Positions 22,007 to 31,353 of a stretch of DNA of 35,277 nucleotides are shown here, piece after piece. Source of the DNA: Rubrobacter sp. (GTDB lineage: Bacteria > Chloroflexota > Chloroflexia > Thermobaculales > Thermobaculaceae). The position numbers were made by a program, and so were the translations under genes. How positions within the stretch are numbered: the first letter of the stretch is position 1; each line of letters begins with the position of its first letter. The notes beneath the pieces were generated by a model, which had not been told where the DNA came from, made no database searches, and was given only the letters and a program-made list of their open reading frames with translations. Location: the NCBI GenBank assembly GCA_016781735.1, contig JADDPT010000074.1, positions 1-35,277 of the forward strand. Direction: 5' to 3'.

Positions 22007-23959
22007 CTATGGCTCGGTCATGCCCGTAGGCGTGGCGCCGACATCAAGGCTGCCACGAACGAATATCGTCGGCAGCGGATCGTACCGAGAGAAGAAAGGA
22101 TCCTCCGACTCGTTCTCTCCATCCCGAATTCGGCGGACCACGGTAACGTCTCCACCCGACGCGGCGCGTGCGTACAGAGTCGGCTCGGAAGTCGGAGCCG
22201 CCGAATCTTCCCAGTAGACGTCGCCCTCCGGCTGAATCGTGTTTGCGATCTCTGGGCCTATTATCTCCACGGAGTACGCTGGTCTGCGGCCATATAGCTC
22301 TACGCGCATGTCCCGCTCGCCAACGAGCACCTGGATCAGGATTGCATCGCGCGTGTTGTTATCAAAGCGAAGGTCCTGCCCTGGGAGTGTGACTATGGCC
22401 TCGGTGCCGAGTTTCTGCCCCTCGAGCTCGAAGTACGGCACTCGATGTGGAGCGGGGTGCCGCTCGAGTATGGGCAGGCCGGCCTGCAGGGCGGCTCGGA
22501 ATACCGTCGTGCTGACCTGGCTAATTCCAGCCCACGGTCCGTCAAACCCTCGCTCACCGTTCCCTATCAGTTCCGGCTGGAATCCCCTATCCTCGCTGAC
22601 CCTGCCCAATGCTTCGGTGAAGGAGAACTCCTCCCCTGGCTGCACCACGTAGCCGGTGATGGCGTCGGAGGCACTGCGTATGTTCGCGAGACGCTCCGGA
22701 GGAGAGTCGGCGAAGCCCGAGACGCCCCCCTCGGCAATGAGCTCTTCTACGCCCAGAGTGCTGAGGGAAGCCTCGTCAATTTCGGGTGTGACGCGTCTGG
22801 TGGGGAGCGCCACAAGCCTGTCTTTGCCCGCGGCTGCGTCCTGCACCACCTGCACCGCACGTGGCACGTCCAGCGCTTCTCCGGCCGCGCTCGGTCTCGC
22901 TACCTGTAGCTCACCGTCTACGAACTGGAGTCGGGCGTTCACCGGAGGTTGGTTGATCTGACTGGCAAGTCGCTCCAGATACGTCTGCAGCGCCACAGGG
23001 TCAAGGAATACCTCCACCCAGTTGGTACCCTCTCTGTCCTTGCGCACCTCGCTTCGCAGCCAGTCACCTAACTGCTTCCTAGATAGCTCCCATCTCTGCC
23101 CCCTGGACTCCAGCGCCAGCGGACCCGATAGGATCCGCCTTGCCGTTTCCTCGGAGCGTGCCACCTCCTCGGACGAGACCGGGCCCGCGGAGCTTAGTAT
23201 CTGAACTTCCACGGGCGCGCGGGAGAAAGCACTCAGAGTACGCACGACGCGCGTCTGGGTCTCCGGCTTGAGAAATGTGTAACCGCTACCTCCGCCCTCG
23301 ACGCTCACATCGTTGCCGGTAACACGTACCTGCGGCCCGGCGGGATCCTGGTTTACTTGGCCCCCGATATCCGAGAGATACAGGTCCAACTGGTCGTTAT
23401 CCAGGCTGGCCACGTATGGGACGGTGACGGGTCGCTCTCTGCCAAGCAGCATCCCTATGAGCACCGGTACCGTGCCTCGGTCGCGACCAGCCTTTAGGGC
23501 GCGCTCGACTGTCTCTTCCACGTCAACCGTGAGACCTATTTCCTCCGCCGAGGGTTGCCATGACTTTTCCCCAAGTCGAAGTGTAACCGGCGCCTCTAGA
23601 TACGGCTCTAGTTGCTGCTCAATCTTCTGAGAAGCCTGCACAGGGGTGAGGGAGCCGACAGGCACGTTGCCGGCTACCACTTGAGGCAGTATCCGACCTT
23701 CATAGGCATTGTTGAGCAGCCAGCCGGAGCCGATAAAGGCCACTGCGAGAAGCCCTAGTAGTAGCGTCGCTGCTCGGAGCAGTTTCCCACCCGCGCCGCT
23801 CCGCTTTGGCGCCTGTCCACGTCTGTAACGGGTGGCAGTGCGCCATGAGTCTATATCCTTGGCGACGACGTGCTCCCGGGCCGAACGCCGAGTTTGCTCC
23901 GATGCAGGGTGCCTGCTGTGTGGGCTGGTAGGAAATCTCCAGTCATCGGGGTTGCGCAT
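22007..23959 (-). CDS. VanW-family envelope protein with YoaR-like domains
   Basis: A 650-residue membrane-anchored protein. A basic cytoplasmic N-terminus of about 55 residues precedes one transmembrane helix (about 60-82). The outer part has repeated YoaR-like putative peptidoglycan-binding units (VPVGSLTPVQASQKIEQQL and GLTVDVEETVERAL) and a VanW domain (about 420-560): ERLANIRSASDAITGYVVQPGEEFSF and AGISQVSTTVFRAALQAGLPILERHPAPHRVPY. The Cys of the common GGVCQVSTT reads Ser here. It lies 8 nt downstream of the membrane FHA gene, so it is probably the last gene of the clp-fha operon. The molecular role of VanW is unknown; an envelope function is likely. Confidence 0.87.
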   Translation of the reverse strand: MRNPDDWRFPTSPHSRHPASEQTRRSAREHVVAKDIDSWRTATRYRRGQAPKRSGAGGKLLRAATLLLGLLAVAFIGSGWLLNNAYEGRILPQVVAGNVPVGSLTPVQASQKIEQQLEPYLEAPVTLRLGEKSWQPSAEEIGLTVDVEETVERALKAGRDRGTVPVLIGMLLGRERPVTVPYVASLDNDQLDLYLSDIGGQVNQDPAGPQVRVTGNDVSVEGGGSGYTFLKPETQTRVVRTLSAFSRAPVEVQILSSAGPVSSEEVARSEETARRILSGPLALESRGQRWELSRKQLGDWLRSEVRKDREGTNWVEVFLDPVALQTYLERLASQINQPPVNARLQFVDGELQVARPSAAGEALDVPRAVQVVQDAAAGKDRLVALPTRRVTPEIDEASLSTLGVEELIAEGGVSGFADSPPERLANIRSASDAITGYVVQPGEEFSFTEALGRVSEDRGFQPELIGNGERGFDGPWAGISQVSTTVFRAALQAGLPILERHPAPHRVPYFELEGQKLGTEAIVTLPGQDLRFDNNTRDAILIQVLVGERDMRVELYGRRPAYSVEIIGPEIANTIQPEGDVYWEDSAAPTSEPTLYARAASGGDVTVVRRIRDGENESEDPFFSRYDPLPTIFVRGSLDVGATPTGMTEP

Positions 23960-23967
23960 ATTGGATC

Positions 23968-24405
23968 CTAGCGGGACAGCCGCAGTTGGACACTGCCCAG
24001 TTGCAGCATGTCACCGACACGCACTGGTGACGGAGCTACGACGTCCTGACCGTTGACCAGCGTGCCGTTAGTGCTGCCGGCGTCTCGAACGTACCAGACA
24101 CCGTCACGCAGGTATACGATGGCGTGCTCTCCGGACACCGTACTGTCGTCGAGCACAACCCCGTTGGTCAGCTTACGTCCGAGCGCGGTCGTAGGCTCGA
24201 GCGGGAGCGCGGTGCCGGGCATTATTCCAGTCGTCCCCGGCTGAACCATCACCAGCTTACCGTACGGTGAGTTGGTGGGAGCCTCGGTCGCGGCAGTACG
24301 CAGCTCGCGCAGAACGACTCTCATCACCTCGAACAAGAACAGATAGAGGAGCGCTACAAAACCGATCTGAAGTCCGAGAAGTAGTAGCTCGAACGGTAAT
24401 ACCAT
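23968..24405 (-). CDS. Membrane-anchored FHA-domain protein (FhaB-like)
   Basis: A 145-residue protein. One N-terminal transmembrane helix (about 3-28, ELLLLGLQIGFVALLYLFLFEV) and a short linker lead to a cytoplasmic FHA domain (about 75-145) with TALGRKLTNGVVLDDSTVSGEHAIVYLRDGVWYVRDAGSTNGTLVNG. The phosphothreonine-binding Arg, Ser, His and Asn positions are present (GR, S-x-x-H, TNG). ATG 24405 is chosen because it starts directly at the membrane helix and has AGGAG upstream; longer in-frame versions overlap the FhaA-like gene. The architecture matches actinobacterial FhaB (FipA), which reads Ser/Thr kinase output at division and wall synthesis. Confidence 0.9.
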   Translation of the reverse strand: MVLPFELLLLGLQIGFVALLYLFLFEVMRVVLRELRTAATEAPTNSPYGKLVMVQPGTTGIMPGTALPLEPTTALGRKLTNGVVLDDSTVSGEHAIVYLRDGVWYVRDAGSTNGTLVNGQDVVAPSPVRVGDMLQLGSVQLRLSR

Positions 24406-24440
24406 TGGACGGGGGAGACTCCTGCCACTGCCTACGGGCG

Positions 24441-25184
24441 CTACCTGCGGGAGTGGAAGACGAGCTCCACGCCTCCGAGCGAGACGCGATCCCCGCTCTC
24501 GAGCGCGCGTTCCCGAATGCCGTACCCGTTCACATACGTTCCATTTGTGCTGCCTAAGTCTCGCAGATACCACTCGCTGCCGCGCAGGAAGATCTCCGCG
24601 TGTTGCCGAGAGACCCGCGAGTCGTCAAGCACCACCTGATTCTCCGTACCCCTCCCCAAGCGAACGCGACCGGGAGGCAACTGGTAGCGCTCTCCGTTCT
24701 GACGCCCCGCCACGACTGTGAGCGATGCTGATTGTATATCGCGGGGCTTCGCGCGTTGGCGGAGTATCTCTATTGGCTGCGTGAACTCTACCTGGTTTTC
24801 GCTCTCGACGGACTCGAGATCCTGCAGCCACGACTGCACCTGGACCGAGCCAGGTCGGACGTTTGGCGACGCTACCAGCTTTACCTTGGGTCGAGTTATA
24901 AGGGTCAGGCCTAGCTCGCGGGCCCGCTCGTTGAGATAGGAAGAAAGCTCGCGCTCCAGGGAGACCAGGTAGCGCTCGAATGCCTCGTGGTCCCGCGGGT
25001 TGAGGGCAGCCTCATAGGTGTTCGGCGCAAAGACCTTGCCCACACCTATGGTCTTGTTGCCCTCCATGGATCTTTCAAGCTTGGTGGCTATCTCGGCCGG
25101 CTGGACGCGCGCTCGGAACACCCGATTGAAACCGCCCTCGAAGGTCCGCTCGACCAGATCCTCCAGGTTCCTAAGCAACCTCAT
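24441..25184 (-). CDS. DUF3662-FHA protein (FhaA-like)
   Basis: A 247-residue cytoplasmic protein. The N-terminal DUF3662 domain (about 1-125) begins MRLLRNLEDLVERTFEGGFNRVF and includes RARVQPAEIATKLERSM, as in FhaA. A charged linker leads to a canonical FHA domain (about 165-245): RVRLGRGTENQVVLDDSRVSRQHAEIFLRGSEWYLRDLGSTNGTYVNG. ATG 25184 is used because the protein then starts at the conserved DUF3662 N-terminus and leaves a 29 nt gap to clpX. A longer start at 25253 would overlap clpX. FhaA binds phosphothreonine on kinase targets in mycobacteria; a similar role is inferred from domains. Confidence 0.9.
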   Translation of the reverse strand: MRLLRNLEDLVERTFEGGFNRVFRARVQPAEIATKLERSMEGNKTIGVGKVFAPNTYEAALNPRDHEAFERYLVSLERELSSYLNERARELGLTLITRPKVKLVASPNVRPGSVQVQSWLQDLESVESENQVEFTQPIEILRQRAKPRDIQSASLTVVAGRQNGERYQLPPGRVRLGRGTENQVVLDDSRVSRQHAEIFLRGSEWYLRDLGSTNGTYVNGYGIRERALESGDRVSLGGVELVFHSRR

Positions 25185-25213
25185 CTGCCCGCTCTCGCCT
25201 GCCTGTGCCGCAC

Positions 25214-26494
<1,281 letters not shown>

Positions 26495-26524
26495 GCGCTC
26501 CCTCCGTGCCGTGCGAGTCTATAC

Positions 26525-27151
26525 TTAGGTGGCCGATGCCGCCACAAGCTCTGGTAATTCCTTGGCGCTTGTGAGCACCTCGTCAATGATACCGTACTCC
26601 TTGGCCTCATCCGCCGTCATGAACCGCTCGCGATCGAAGTCCTGCGCGATGCGCTCGATCGGCTGACCGGTGTGGCGCGCGAGAATCTCTCTGGTGCGCC
26701 GCTGCTGGGCGATGTACCAACGAGCCGTCGTTTCGACGTCGGAGGCCAGGCCTTGCGCCCCTCCGCTAGCCGGGTGCATGTGCACCGTGGAGTTCGGCAG
26801 GCAGAGACGCTTACCCTTTGTCCCGCCGGCGAGTAGAGGGGTTGCCATGCTCGCCGCCATCCCGACGCAGATCGTCACGATGTCAGACTTTACGAACTGC
26901 ATTGTGTCGTAGATCGCCAGCCCGGCCGGTACCGAACCGCCAGGACTGTTGATGTAAATATTTATGTCGCGCTCCGAGTCTTCGCTGTCAAGTAGGAGGA
27001 GCTGTGCCACGATCAGGTTTGCGATCTGGTCGTCTATCCCTGTCCCGAGGAAGATGATGCGGTCGCGCAGCAGCCTCGAGTAGATGTCGAAGGAGCGCTC
27101 CCCTCTGTTGGTGCTCTCGATCACCATCGGTATAAGCTGGTTGATGTCCAC
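26525..27151 (-). CDS. clpP: ATP-dependent Clp protease proteolytic subunit ClpP
   Basis: A 208-residue serine peptidase, barrel-forming partner of ClpX. Fold landmarks are [18 protein letters not shown], nucleophile Ser101 in [10 protein letters not shown] and His126 in [12 protein letters not shown]. Numbering offset from E. coli ClpP is +4 at both Ser and His. At the third triad position, where E. coli has Asp171 (ERDRF), this protein has Glu175 in [15 protein letters not shown]. Mature ClpP usually loses an N-terminal propeptide; no clear processing site can be read. ATG 27151 follows tig by 46 nt. It is one of the proteins in the presumed tig-clpP-clpX-fhaA-fhaB-vanW operon. Confidence 0.97.
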   Translation of the reverse strand: MDINQLIPMVIESTNRGERSFDIYSRLLRDRIIFLGTGIDDQIANLIVAQLLLLDSEDSERDINIYINSPGGSVPAGLAIYDTMQFVKSDIVTICVGMAASMATPLLAGGTKGKRLCLPNSTVHMHPASGGAQGLASDVETTARWYIAQQRRTREILARHTGQPIERIAQDFDRERFMTADEAKEYGIIDEVLTSAKELPELVAASAT

Positions 27152-27197
27152 GTTTGCCTCCCTTGTGTCGCCCGTGCTCGGACTAACGCCCTGTTGC

Positions 27198-28616
27198 CTA
27201 CACCTGCGCGCCGGCGTTCACCGGCTGTATCTCTTCTACCACGGATTCCGCCTCGACCATGGCAACCGCGTCCTCGGTCTCTGCCTCGGCCTCGGTCGCT
27301 GGTGCGTCCTCCCTCGGAGTGTCGAGTGGATCGCCTGTGGCTATCTCGACCACACGATTTATCAGTTTGCGGTCGTATAGCTGCGACCGCATCGAGGACC
27401 GCCACTCGTCGCCCTCTAGTATCTGCTGGGCCTGTGGTTTCTCCTCATCCGCAATCCGTCCGAGGATACGCGCGACCTCGCTATCAATTTCCGAGTCGGC
27501 TACCTCGATACCTTCAGCCTTTGCCACCTCGCTCAGCACCAGACCGCGTGTCACACGCTCCCGCGCCGAGTCGCGCATCTCGCCGCGCATCTCCTGCTCG
27601 GTTTGATTCGTGTACTGAAGGAACTGACTCAGCGAGACACCCTGCGTTCGAAGACGCTCGGAAAAGTGTTCCACCTGGTGTTCCACCTCGCGCTCGACGA
27701 GCACTTCAGGGACGTCAACCTCTGAGCTGTCAACGATCTTCGCAATGACGTCTGCAACGAGCCGGTCACGCTCGCCACTCTCAGCACGTTCCTGCAGGTT
27801 CTGACGGATCTTCTCGCGAAGCTCGGCGGCGGTCGACACTCCTTCTCCCACCCGGGCGGCGAACTCGTCGTTCACCTCAGGCAACAGTGGTTGCTTGATG
27901 CTCTTGACGAAAACCTTGAAGCGCCCTTGCTTACCCGCTACATCCGCCTCCCGGTGATCCTCAGGCAACTGAGCACCGAACTCGTACTGCTGTCCTTCCT
28001 GTACGCCGACCAACTGTCGGTCCAGGCTCTCCATGAGGGGGCCACGACCGAGCACCACGACTACGTCTTCCTGCTTCTCGCCCGTGGGCTCGCCCTCGAC
28101 GAAGTCCTCGATGTCCAGCACAAGCTGATCACCGTCCTCGGCCGGCCTGAGTGGCTCGGGAGTCTCCCACGTCAGCTCCCGTTCTCGTAGCTGCTCGATG
28201 ACCTCCTCCACCTGTTCGTCGGTCACTTCCGCGGGCTGCCGCTCGGCCGTCACGGACTTGTAGTCGCCGAGAGTAACAGTCGGGGCCAGAGGCACGTTGA
28301 CCTCGAACTTTATCGCTTCCGATTCGAGCATGTTGAAGTCTTCAGGCTCGCCTATCACGTCGAGTTGTTCCTGGGCGACCGCGTCAGAGATGGCGGTCGG
28401 GATTAGTTCCCGCGTGGCCTCCTGCAGCACGGCTCCCTCGCCGAGGCTGCGCTCGACAAGCACCCTGGGCGCCTTTCCCCGCCGGAAGCCGGGCACCTGC
28501 ACCCGGTTCGCAAGACGCTTGTACGCGCGCTCCATCTCGCGGTTTACCTGCTCCGGCTCGATCTCGATCTCGAGGCGCGCAAGGCTACCTGGCAGTCTTT
28601 CAGTAGTGACTTTCAA
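27198..28616 (-). CDS. tig: Trigger factor
   Basis: A 472-residue ribosome-associated folding chaperone. The N-terminal ribosome-binding domain begins [20 protein letters not shown] and has the signature [15 protein letters not shown] (about 41-55). A PPIase-like FKBP domain (about 160-245) and a long helical C-terminal domain follow. The tail (about 435-472) is Glu/Ala-rich. The start is TTG 28616 with GGAGAA about 7 nt upstream, which falls in a large inverted repeat (28624-28659). tig followed by clpP and clpX is a widely conserved gene order. Confidence 0.97.
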   Translation of the reverse strand: MKVTTERLPGSLARLEIEIEPEQVNREMERAYKRLANRVQVPGFRRGKAPRVLVERSLGEGAVLQEATRELIPTAISDAVAQEQLDVIGEPEDFNMLESEAIKFEVNVPLAPTVTLGDYKSVTAERQPAEVTDEQVEEVIEQLRERELTWETPEPLRPAEDGDQLVLDIEDFVEGEPTGEKQEDVVVVLGRGPLMESLDRQLVGVQEGQQYEFGAQLPEDHREADVAGKQGRFKVFVKSIKQPLLPEVNDEFAARVGEGVSTAAELREKIRQNLQERAESGERDRLVADVIAKIVDSSEVDVPEVLVEREVEHQVEHFSERLRTQGVSLSQFLQYTNQTEQEMRGEMRDSARERVTRGLVLSEVAKAEGIEVADSEIDSEVARILGRIADEEKPQAQQILEGDEWRSSMRSQLYDRKLINRVVEIATGDPLDTPREDAPATEAEAETEDAVAMVEAESVVEEIQPVNAGAQV

Positions 28617-28623
28617 TACATTT

Positions 28624-28659
28624 CTCCGTGATGTGTTCGTGCGAAATTATATCACGGAG
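28624..28659 (-). promoter_or_regulatory. Inverted repeat with TATAAT overlapping the tig ribosome-binding site
   Basis: The arms CTCCGTGAT (28624-28632) and ATCACGGAG (28651-28659) are a perfect 9 bp inverted repeat with an 18 bp centre. The centre carries a smaller TTCG-TG-CGAA repeat (28636-28645). On the minus strand, TATAAT (28651-28646) overlaps one arm and the tig Shine-Dalgarno lies in the other. The -35 region is poor. This could be an operator, or an RNA switch if transcription starts further upstream. Confidence 0.5.
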
Positions 28660-28775
28660 CCCGGCGGCGCGAAAGCGAGACGGCGCGACTTGCTACTGCT
28701 ACTCGGTGGGGCGGCTATAGAGCGCGCGTCGGCGCGGTATCAGCCTGATGGGTTATTAAGTATCCGATGCGCCCG

Positions 28776-28967
28776 TTACGCCGCCATGTTCTGCCATCGG
28801 CGTCGCAGTAGGCGCCGGAGCCGGACGCCGAAGATGATGATTCGGAAGCGCAGGCTGGGGCTCAGCATGGTCGTGCCACACGTGTCGCACTGGTACCACC
28901 GTCCAAGCTCATTCCGTCGCCACCACTCGCTGACTTTGTGTGATGAGTCGCTACCGCAAACAGGCAT
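28776..28967 (-). CDS. Small zinc-ribbon-like basic protein, function unknown
   Basis: A 63-residue basic protein. It begins MPVCGSDSSHKVSEWWRR and has WYQCDTCGTTMLSP (Cys27, Cys30), as in a zinc ribbon. The usual first Cys of a CPxCG knuckle would fall at the initiator Met, so only three cysteines are visible. The C-terminal half (LRFRIIIFGVRLRRLLRRRW) is amphipathic and strongly basic. AGGGAGG sits 6 nt before ATG 28967, which is good support for translation. It lies between prmC and tig on the same strand. Protein or nucleic-acid binding is possible; I do not recognise a named family. Confidence 0.6.
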   Translation of the reverse strand: MPVCGSDSSHKVSEWWRRNELGRWYQCDTCGTTMLSPSLRFRIIIFGVRLRRLLRRRWQNMAA

Positions 28968-29048
28968 ATGGAGCCTCCCTCTCGGAGTGTAGTTGTCTAT
29001 CGAGAAGCAGGTTACACGTAGCGAGTGAACACCGGCTAAAACCAGACC

Positions 29049-29924
29049 TTACCGGTATAAACTCCCCGTGAAGAACGACAGATCCGCCACTCGCGTGCGA
29101 CCGGAGAGATCCTGCAACGGCTTGACCGACCAACCTCGAAGCACTGTGCGTACGATCTCTGTCACCGCTTCATACTGTCGGGGATCAATCTCCAGCAGAC
29201 AGGCGGCAGGTTGCTTTACATGAGAGGGAAGCTGGGTTATGAGCTGCCGAACGAGGTCGAGTCCATCCGGTCCGCCGTCCAGAGCCGGCCGTGGCTCCCA
29301 GCTACTGACCTCTAGCTCCAACTCAGCCAGCTCCTGGGTAGGCACGTAGGGCAAGTTCGCAATGATCACATCCGCTCTCTCGGGAAGAGGGTCGAGCAGG
29401 CTACCCTCCAGGAAGCGTATTCTCCCTTCGGCCCCGAGCTCTGCCGCGTTCAAGCGGGCCACGGCAAGTGCCTCCGGCGATCGATCGGTCGCATAGACAA
29501 CTAGGTCGGGCCGGTCGAGCGCTACGCTAATGGCTATGCAGCCGCTCCCGGTTCCGATATCCGCCACGATGCCTCCCGGTGGCGCTATCTTCAACGCCCT
29601 CTCCACCAAGAGCTCGGTTTCCGGCCTTGGCACGAGCACGCTGGGGTCGACGAGAAAGGGGCGTCCCCAGAACTCGCGCCGACCGACGATGTAAGAAACC
29701 GGCTCGCGTGCCAGACGGCGAAGGAGGAGTGACTCGAAATCCTCTGCCGTCTCACGGAGTACGTATTCACCCAAGTTCGCCAGAAGTTGAGAGCGCGCCT
29801 CACGACGAGCGTGGGCCAGCAGAAGCTCGGTATCCAGGGTAGCGGTCTCTACCCCTGCCCGGAGCAGCCTATCCCGGCCATCCCTGATGAGTTCGCGGAC
29901 GGTGGGCCGAACATATTGTGGCAT
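29049..29924 (-). CDS. prmC: Release factor glutamine methyltransferase PrmC
   Basis: A 291-residue SAM-dependent methyltransferase that modifies the GGQ glutamine of RF1 and RF2. The N-terminal helical domain (about 5-75) binds release factor. The catalytic domain has VADIGTGSGCIAIS (SAM loop, about 120-133) and VLVPRPETE (about 97-104). The substrate motif NPPY reads NLPY (190-193) here. The C-terminal strands are present (RVADLSFF). The length is normal. ATG 29924 has only a weak ribosome site. It is divergent from the small unknown gene at 30079. Confidence 0.94.
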   Translation of the reverse strand: MPQYVRPTVRELIRDGRDRLLRAGVETATLDTELLLAHARREARSQLLANLGEYVLRETAEDFESLLLRRLAREPVSYIVGRREFWGRPFLVDPSVLVPRPETELLVERALKIAPPGGIVADIGTGSGCIAISVALDRPDLVVYATDRSPEALAVARLNAAELGAEGRIRFLEGSLLDPLPERADVIIANLPYVPTQELAELELEVSSWEPRPALDGGPDGLDLVRQLITQLPSHVKQPAACLLEIDPRQYEAVTEIVRTVLRGWSVKPLQDLSGRTRVADLSFFTGSLYR

Positions 29925-29935
29925 TCTTCACAAAC

Positions 29936-29963
29936 TTGACTGCACAGGCGATTAGTGTATGAT
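29936..29963 (+). promoter_or_regulatory. Predicted promoter of the two-gene unit at 30079
   Basis: TTGACT (29936-29941) and TATGAT (29958-29963) are 16 bp apart. Transcription would start near 29970, leaving an unusually long leader of about 110 nt before ATG 30079. The leader contains a short stem (AGTCG/CGACT around 29993-30010). Confidence 0.5.
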
Positions 29964-30078
29964 TTCCACATTCTACACCTCGGTCTGTGGCAAGTCGTTG
30001 TAGCGACTGGGCCGTGCGCTGTAGAATCGGGACCCGCGTCCATCGTAACCACTCGTTGGTTGGAAAGGACATAAAACA

Positions 30079-30324
30079 ATGGGCAAGCTGAGGATACTCT
30101 CCAAGCTCGGTGACACAACCGTACAATGGGACGAGAAGGCAGCCTCTACCGGCGACCCCGGTGCCGAGGCGGCCGTGCGGGAAGCGGAGCGCATCTTCCG
30201 GCAGGAACGCGCCTCCGGCTCCACCGCATTTGTGGTTTCCCCGGACGCACCTGCGCGCCGCACCGAGGCCTTCGACCCACAGGCGGAACAGATAGTCATC
30301 GTGCCGCGCATAGCCGGAGGCTAA
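30079..30324 (+). CDS. Small protein of unknown function
   Basis: An 81-residue soluble protein. It has a beta strand (KLRILSKLGDTTVQWD), a charged helix (AEAAVREAERIFRQERASG), and two strands (STAFVVSPDAPARRTEAFD and AEQIVIVPRIAGG). The AV-REAERIF...GxTAF...FDPxAExIVxVPR layout is consistent with a conserved small protein; I recall similar proteins in Chloroflexota but cannot confirm it. ATG 30079 has GGAAAGGA upstream. The GTG start of the next gene is 4 nt after the stop, so the two are likely translationally coupled. No enzymatic motif is visible. Confidence 0.75.
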   Translation: MGKLRILSKLGDTTVQWDEKAASTGDPGAEAAVREAERIFRQERASGSTAFVVSPDAPARRTEAFDPQAEQIVIVPRIAGG

Positions 30325-30328
30325 GGGC

Positions 30329-30778
30329 GTGGGAGACCTCCTCCCGTACCTGCCGAGCGCCGCTCTCGCACTAATGGTCGTCGGCACCCTGTGCTGGTAT
30401 CTCGGGCATCCTGCGCGCGCCCACGACGTACGTCCGTACCAGCCACATTCCGAATGGCTGGCTGCAAAGAGCCGCGCGGAACAACTGCTCGCCGAGACGC
30501 TCGCTCCGGAAGAGTACGTGCAGCTAAGCCGCCTCGGGTATATCGACGTTCCAAGCCCGAACGTGCCCGGGCGCGTCTACCGCGTGCCCAAGTACAGAGG
30601 ACGTGTGCGCGTTTACGAGGACGGAAGACCGGTGATGAGCCTCTGCGTGCAGCCAGTCGAACTCATCCCGGACGCAGACGTGGTGCTCATCCACAAGCTC
30701 ATGATCGAAGGTAACGAGCAGGAGTATCTGCGCTTGGCGAACCGTTTTGAGATTACGCCGTATCGCCAGTACCTATAG
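30329..30778 (+). CDS. Membrane-anchored small protein of unknown function
   Basis: A 149-residue protein. One N-terminal hydrophobic helix (about 5-26, YLPSAALALMVVGTLCWYLG) anchors a soluble domain. That domain has AEQLLAETLAPEEYVQLSRLGYIDVPSPNVPGRVYRVP, then strands GRVRVYEDGRPVMSLCVQPVELIPDADVVLIHKLMIEGNEQEYLRLANRF. The L-x-x-x-L-x-x-x-x-Y-x-x-L-x-x-x-G-Y ... YRxP ... LCVQP ... DxVLxHKL pattern looks conserved but I cannot name a family. The start is GTG 30329, with GGAGG at 30317-30321. It is paired with the 81-residue gene directly upstream. Confidence 0.78.
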   Translation: MGDLLPYLPSAALALMVVGTLCWYLGHPARAHDVRPYQPHSEWLAAKSRAEQLLAETLAPEEYVQLSRLGYIDVPSPNVPGRVYRVPKYRGRVRVYEDGRPVMSLCVQPVELIPDADVVLIHKLMIEGNEQEYLRLANRFEITPYRQYL

Positions 30779-30905
30779 CACTCTACACGGCTTTGGGGGA
30801 GCGCTGTTGGCTTTCCTGCGCATCGTTGTGTCTACAGCGTCGAGAGAAGGACTTTCGAATCTTAGGCGCCTCGGGACATTGTAGGCGGCACGCGTGATGG
30901 AGCGG

Positions 30906-30995
30906 CGGAGAGGGCGGGATTCGAACCCGCGAGACGGTATAACCGCCTACGCGATTTCCAGTCGCGCGCACTAGGCCAAACTATGCGACCTCTCC
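30906..30995 (-). tRNA. tRNA-Ser (anticodon GGA)
   Basis: A 90 nt class II tRNA on the minus strand. The acceptor arms GGAGAGG and CCTCTCC pair over seven bases. The anticodon arm is CGCGA-CTGGAAA-TCGCG with anticodon GGA, which reads UCC/UCU. A long variable arm and a T arm GCGGG-TTCGAAT-CCCGC are present. The discriminator is G, as expected for Ser. CCA is not encoded. It follows the second tRNA-Ser by about 23 nt on the same strand. Confidence 0.95.
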
Positions 30996-31018
30996 AAACA
31001 GACAACGTGCAGTAGCGG

Positions 31019-31102
31019 CGGAGGGGGTGGGATTCGAACCCACGAGGCTCAACACCTGGTCGCTTTCGAGGCGACTGCACTAGTCCACTATGCGACCCCT
31101 CC
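31019..31102 (-). tRNA. tRNA-Ser (anticodon CGA)
   Basis: An 84 nt class II tRNA on the minus strand. The acceptor arms GGAGGGG and CCCCTCC pair fully. The anticodon arm GTCGC-CTCGAAA-GCGAC gives anticodon CGA, reading UCG. The T arm is GTGGG-TTCGAAT-CCCAC. The variable arm is long and the discriminator is G. It is the upstream member of a tandem pair with tRNA-Ser(GGA); the two share much of the D-arm region. CCA is not encoded. Confidence 0.95.
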
Positions 31103-31353
31103 ACGAGCCCGGAGAGCCGGACCAGCCCCCCGCACAGAGCCGCACCATGTCACCCCTTACGAGGCTATGACGCGTCTCCTGTCGCCAGACAGTAGTATAA
31201 CAAACAGTGCTCCTTCACGGCAGAGGACGAACCTGCACCTGTTTCCAGCGGACAGCGTGTACAGGCAGCAGCGAGCAAAGCGGGGGCTGAGAGTTCCCGA
31301 GGCTAGCGGCGATCTTCGCTGTTAGTCCAGTCCCCTATAACGGGACAGGTCGG

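Noticed and set aside
30079-30374. Other open frames overlapping the small gene at 30079
   Set aside because: They lack ribosome sites and give Arg/Pro-rich low-information proteins typical of GC-rich shadows.
31330-31346. Hairpin GTCCC-N7-GGGAC downstream of the SDR gene
   Set aside because: A 5 bp stem without a T-run is below what I would call a terminator; it may be chance.
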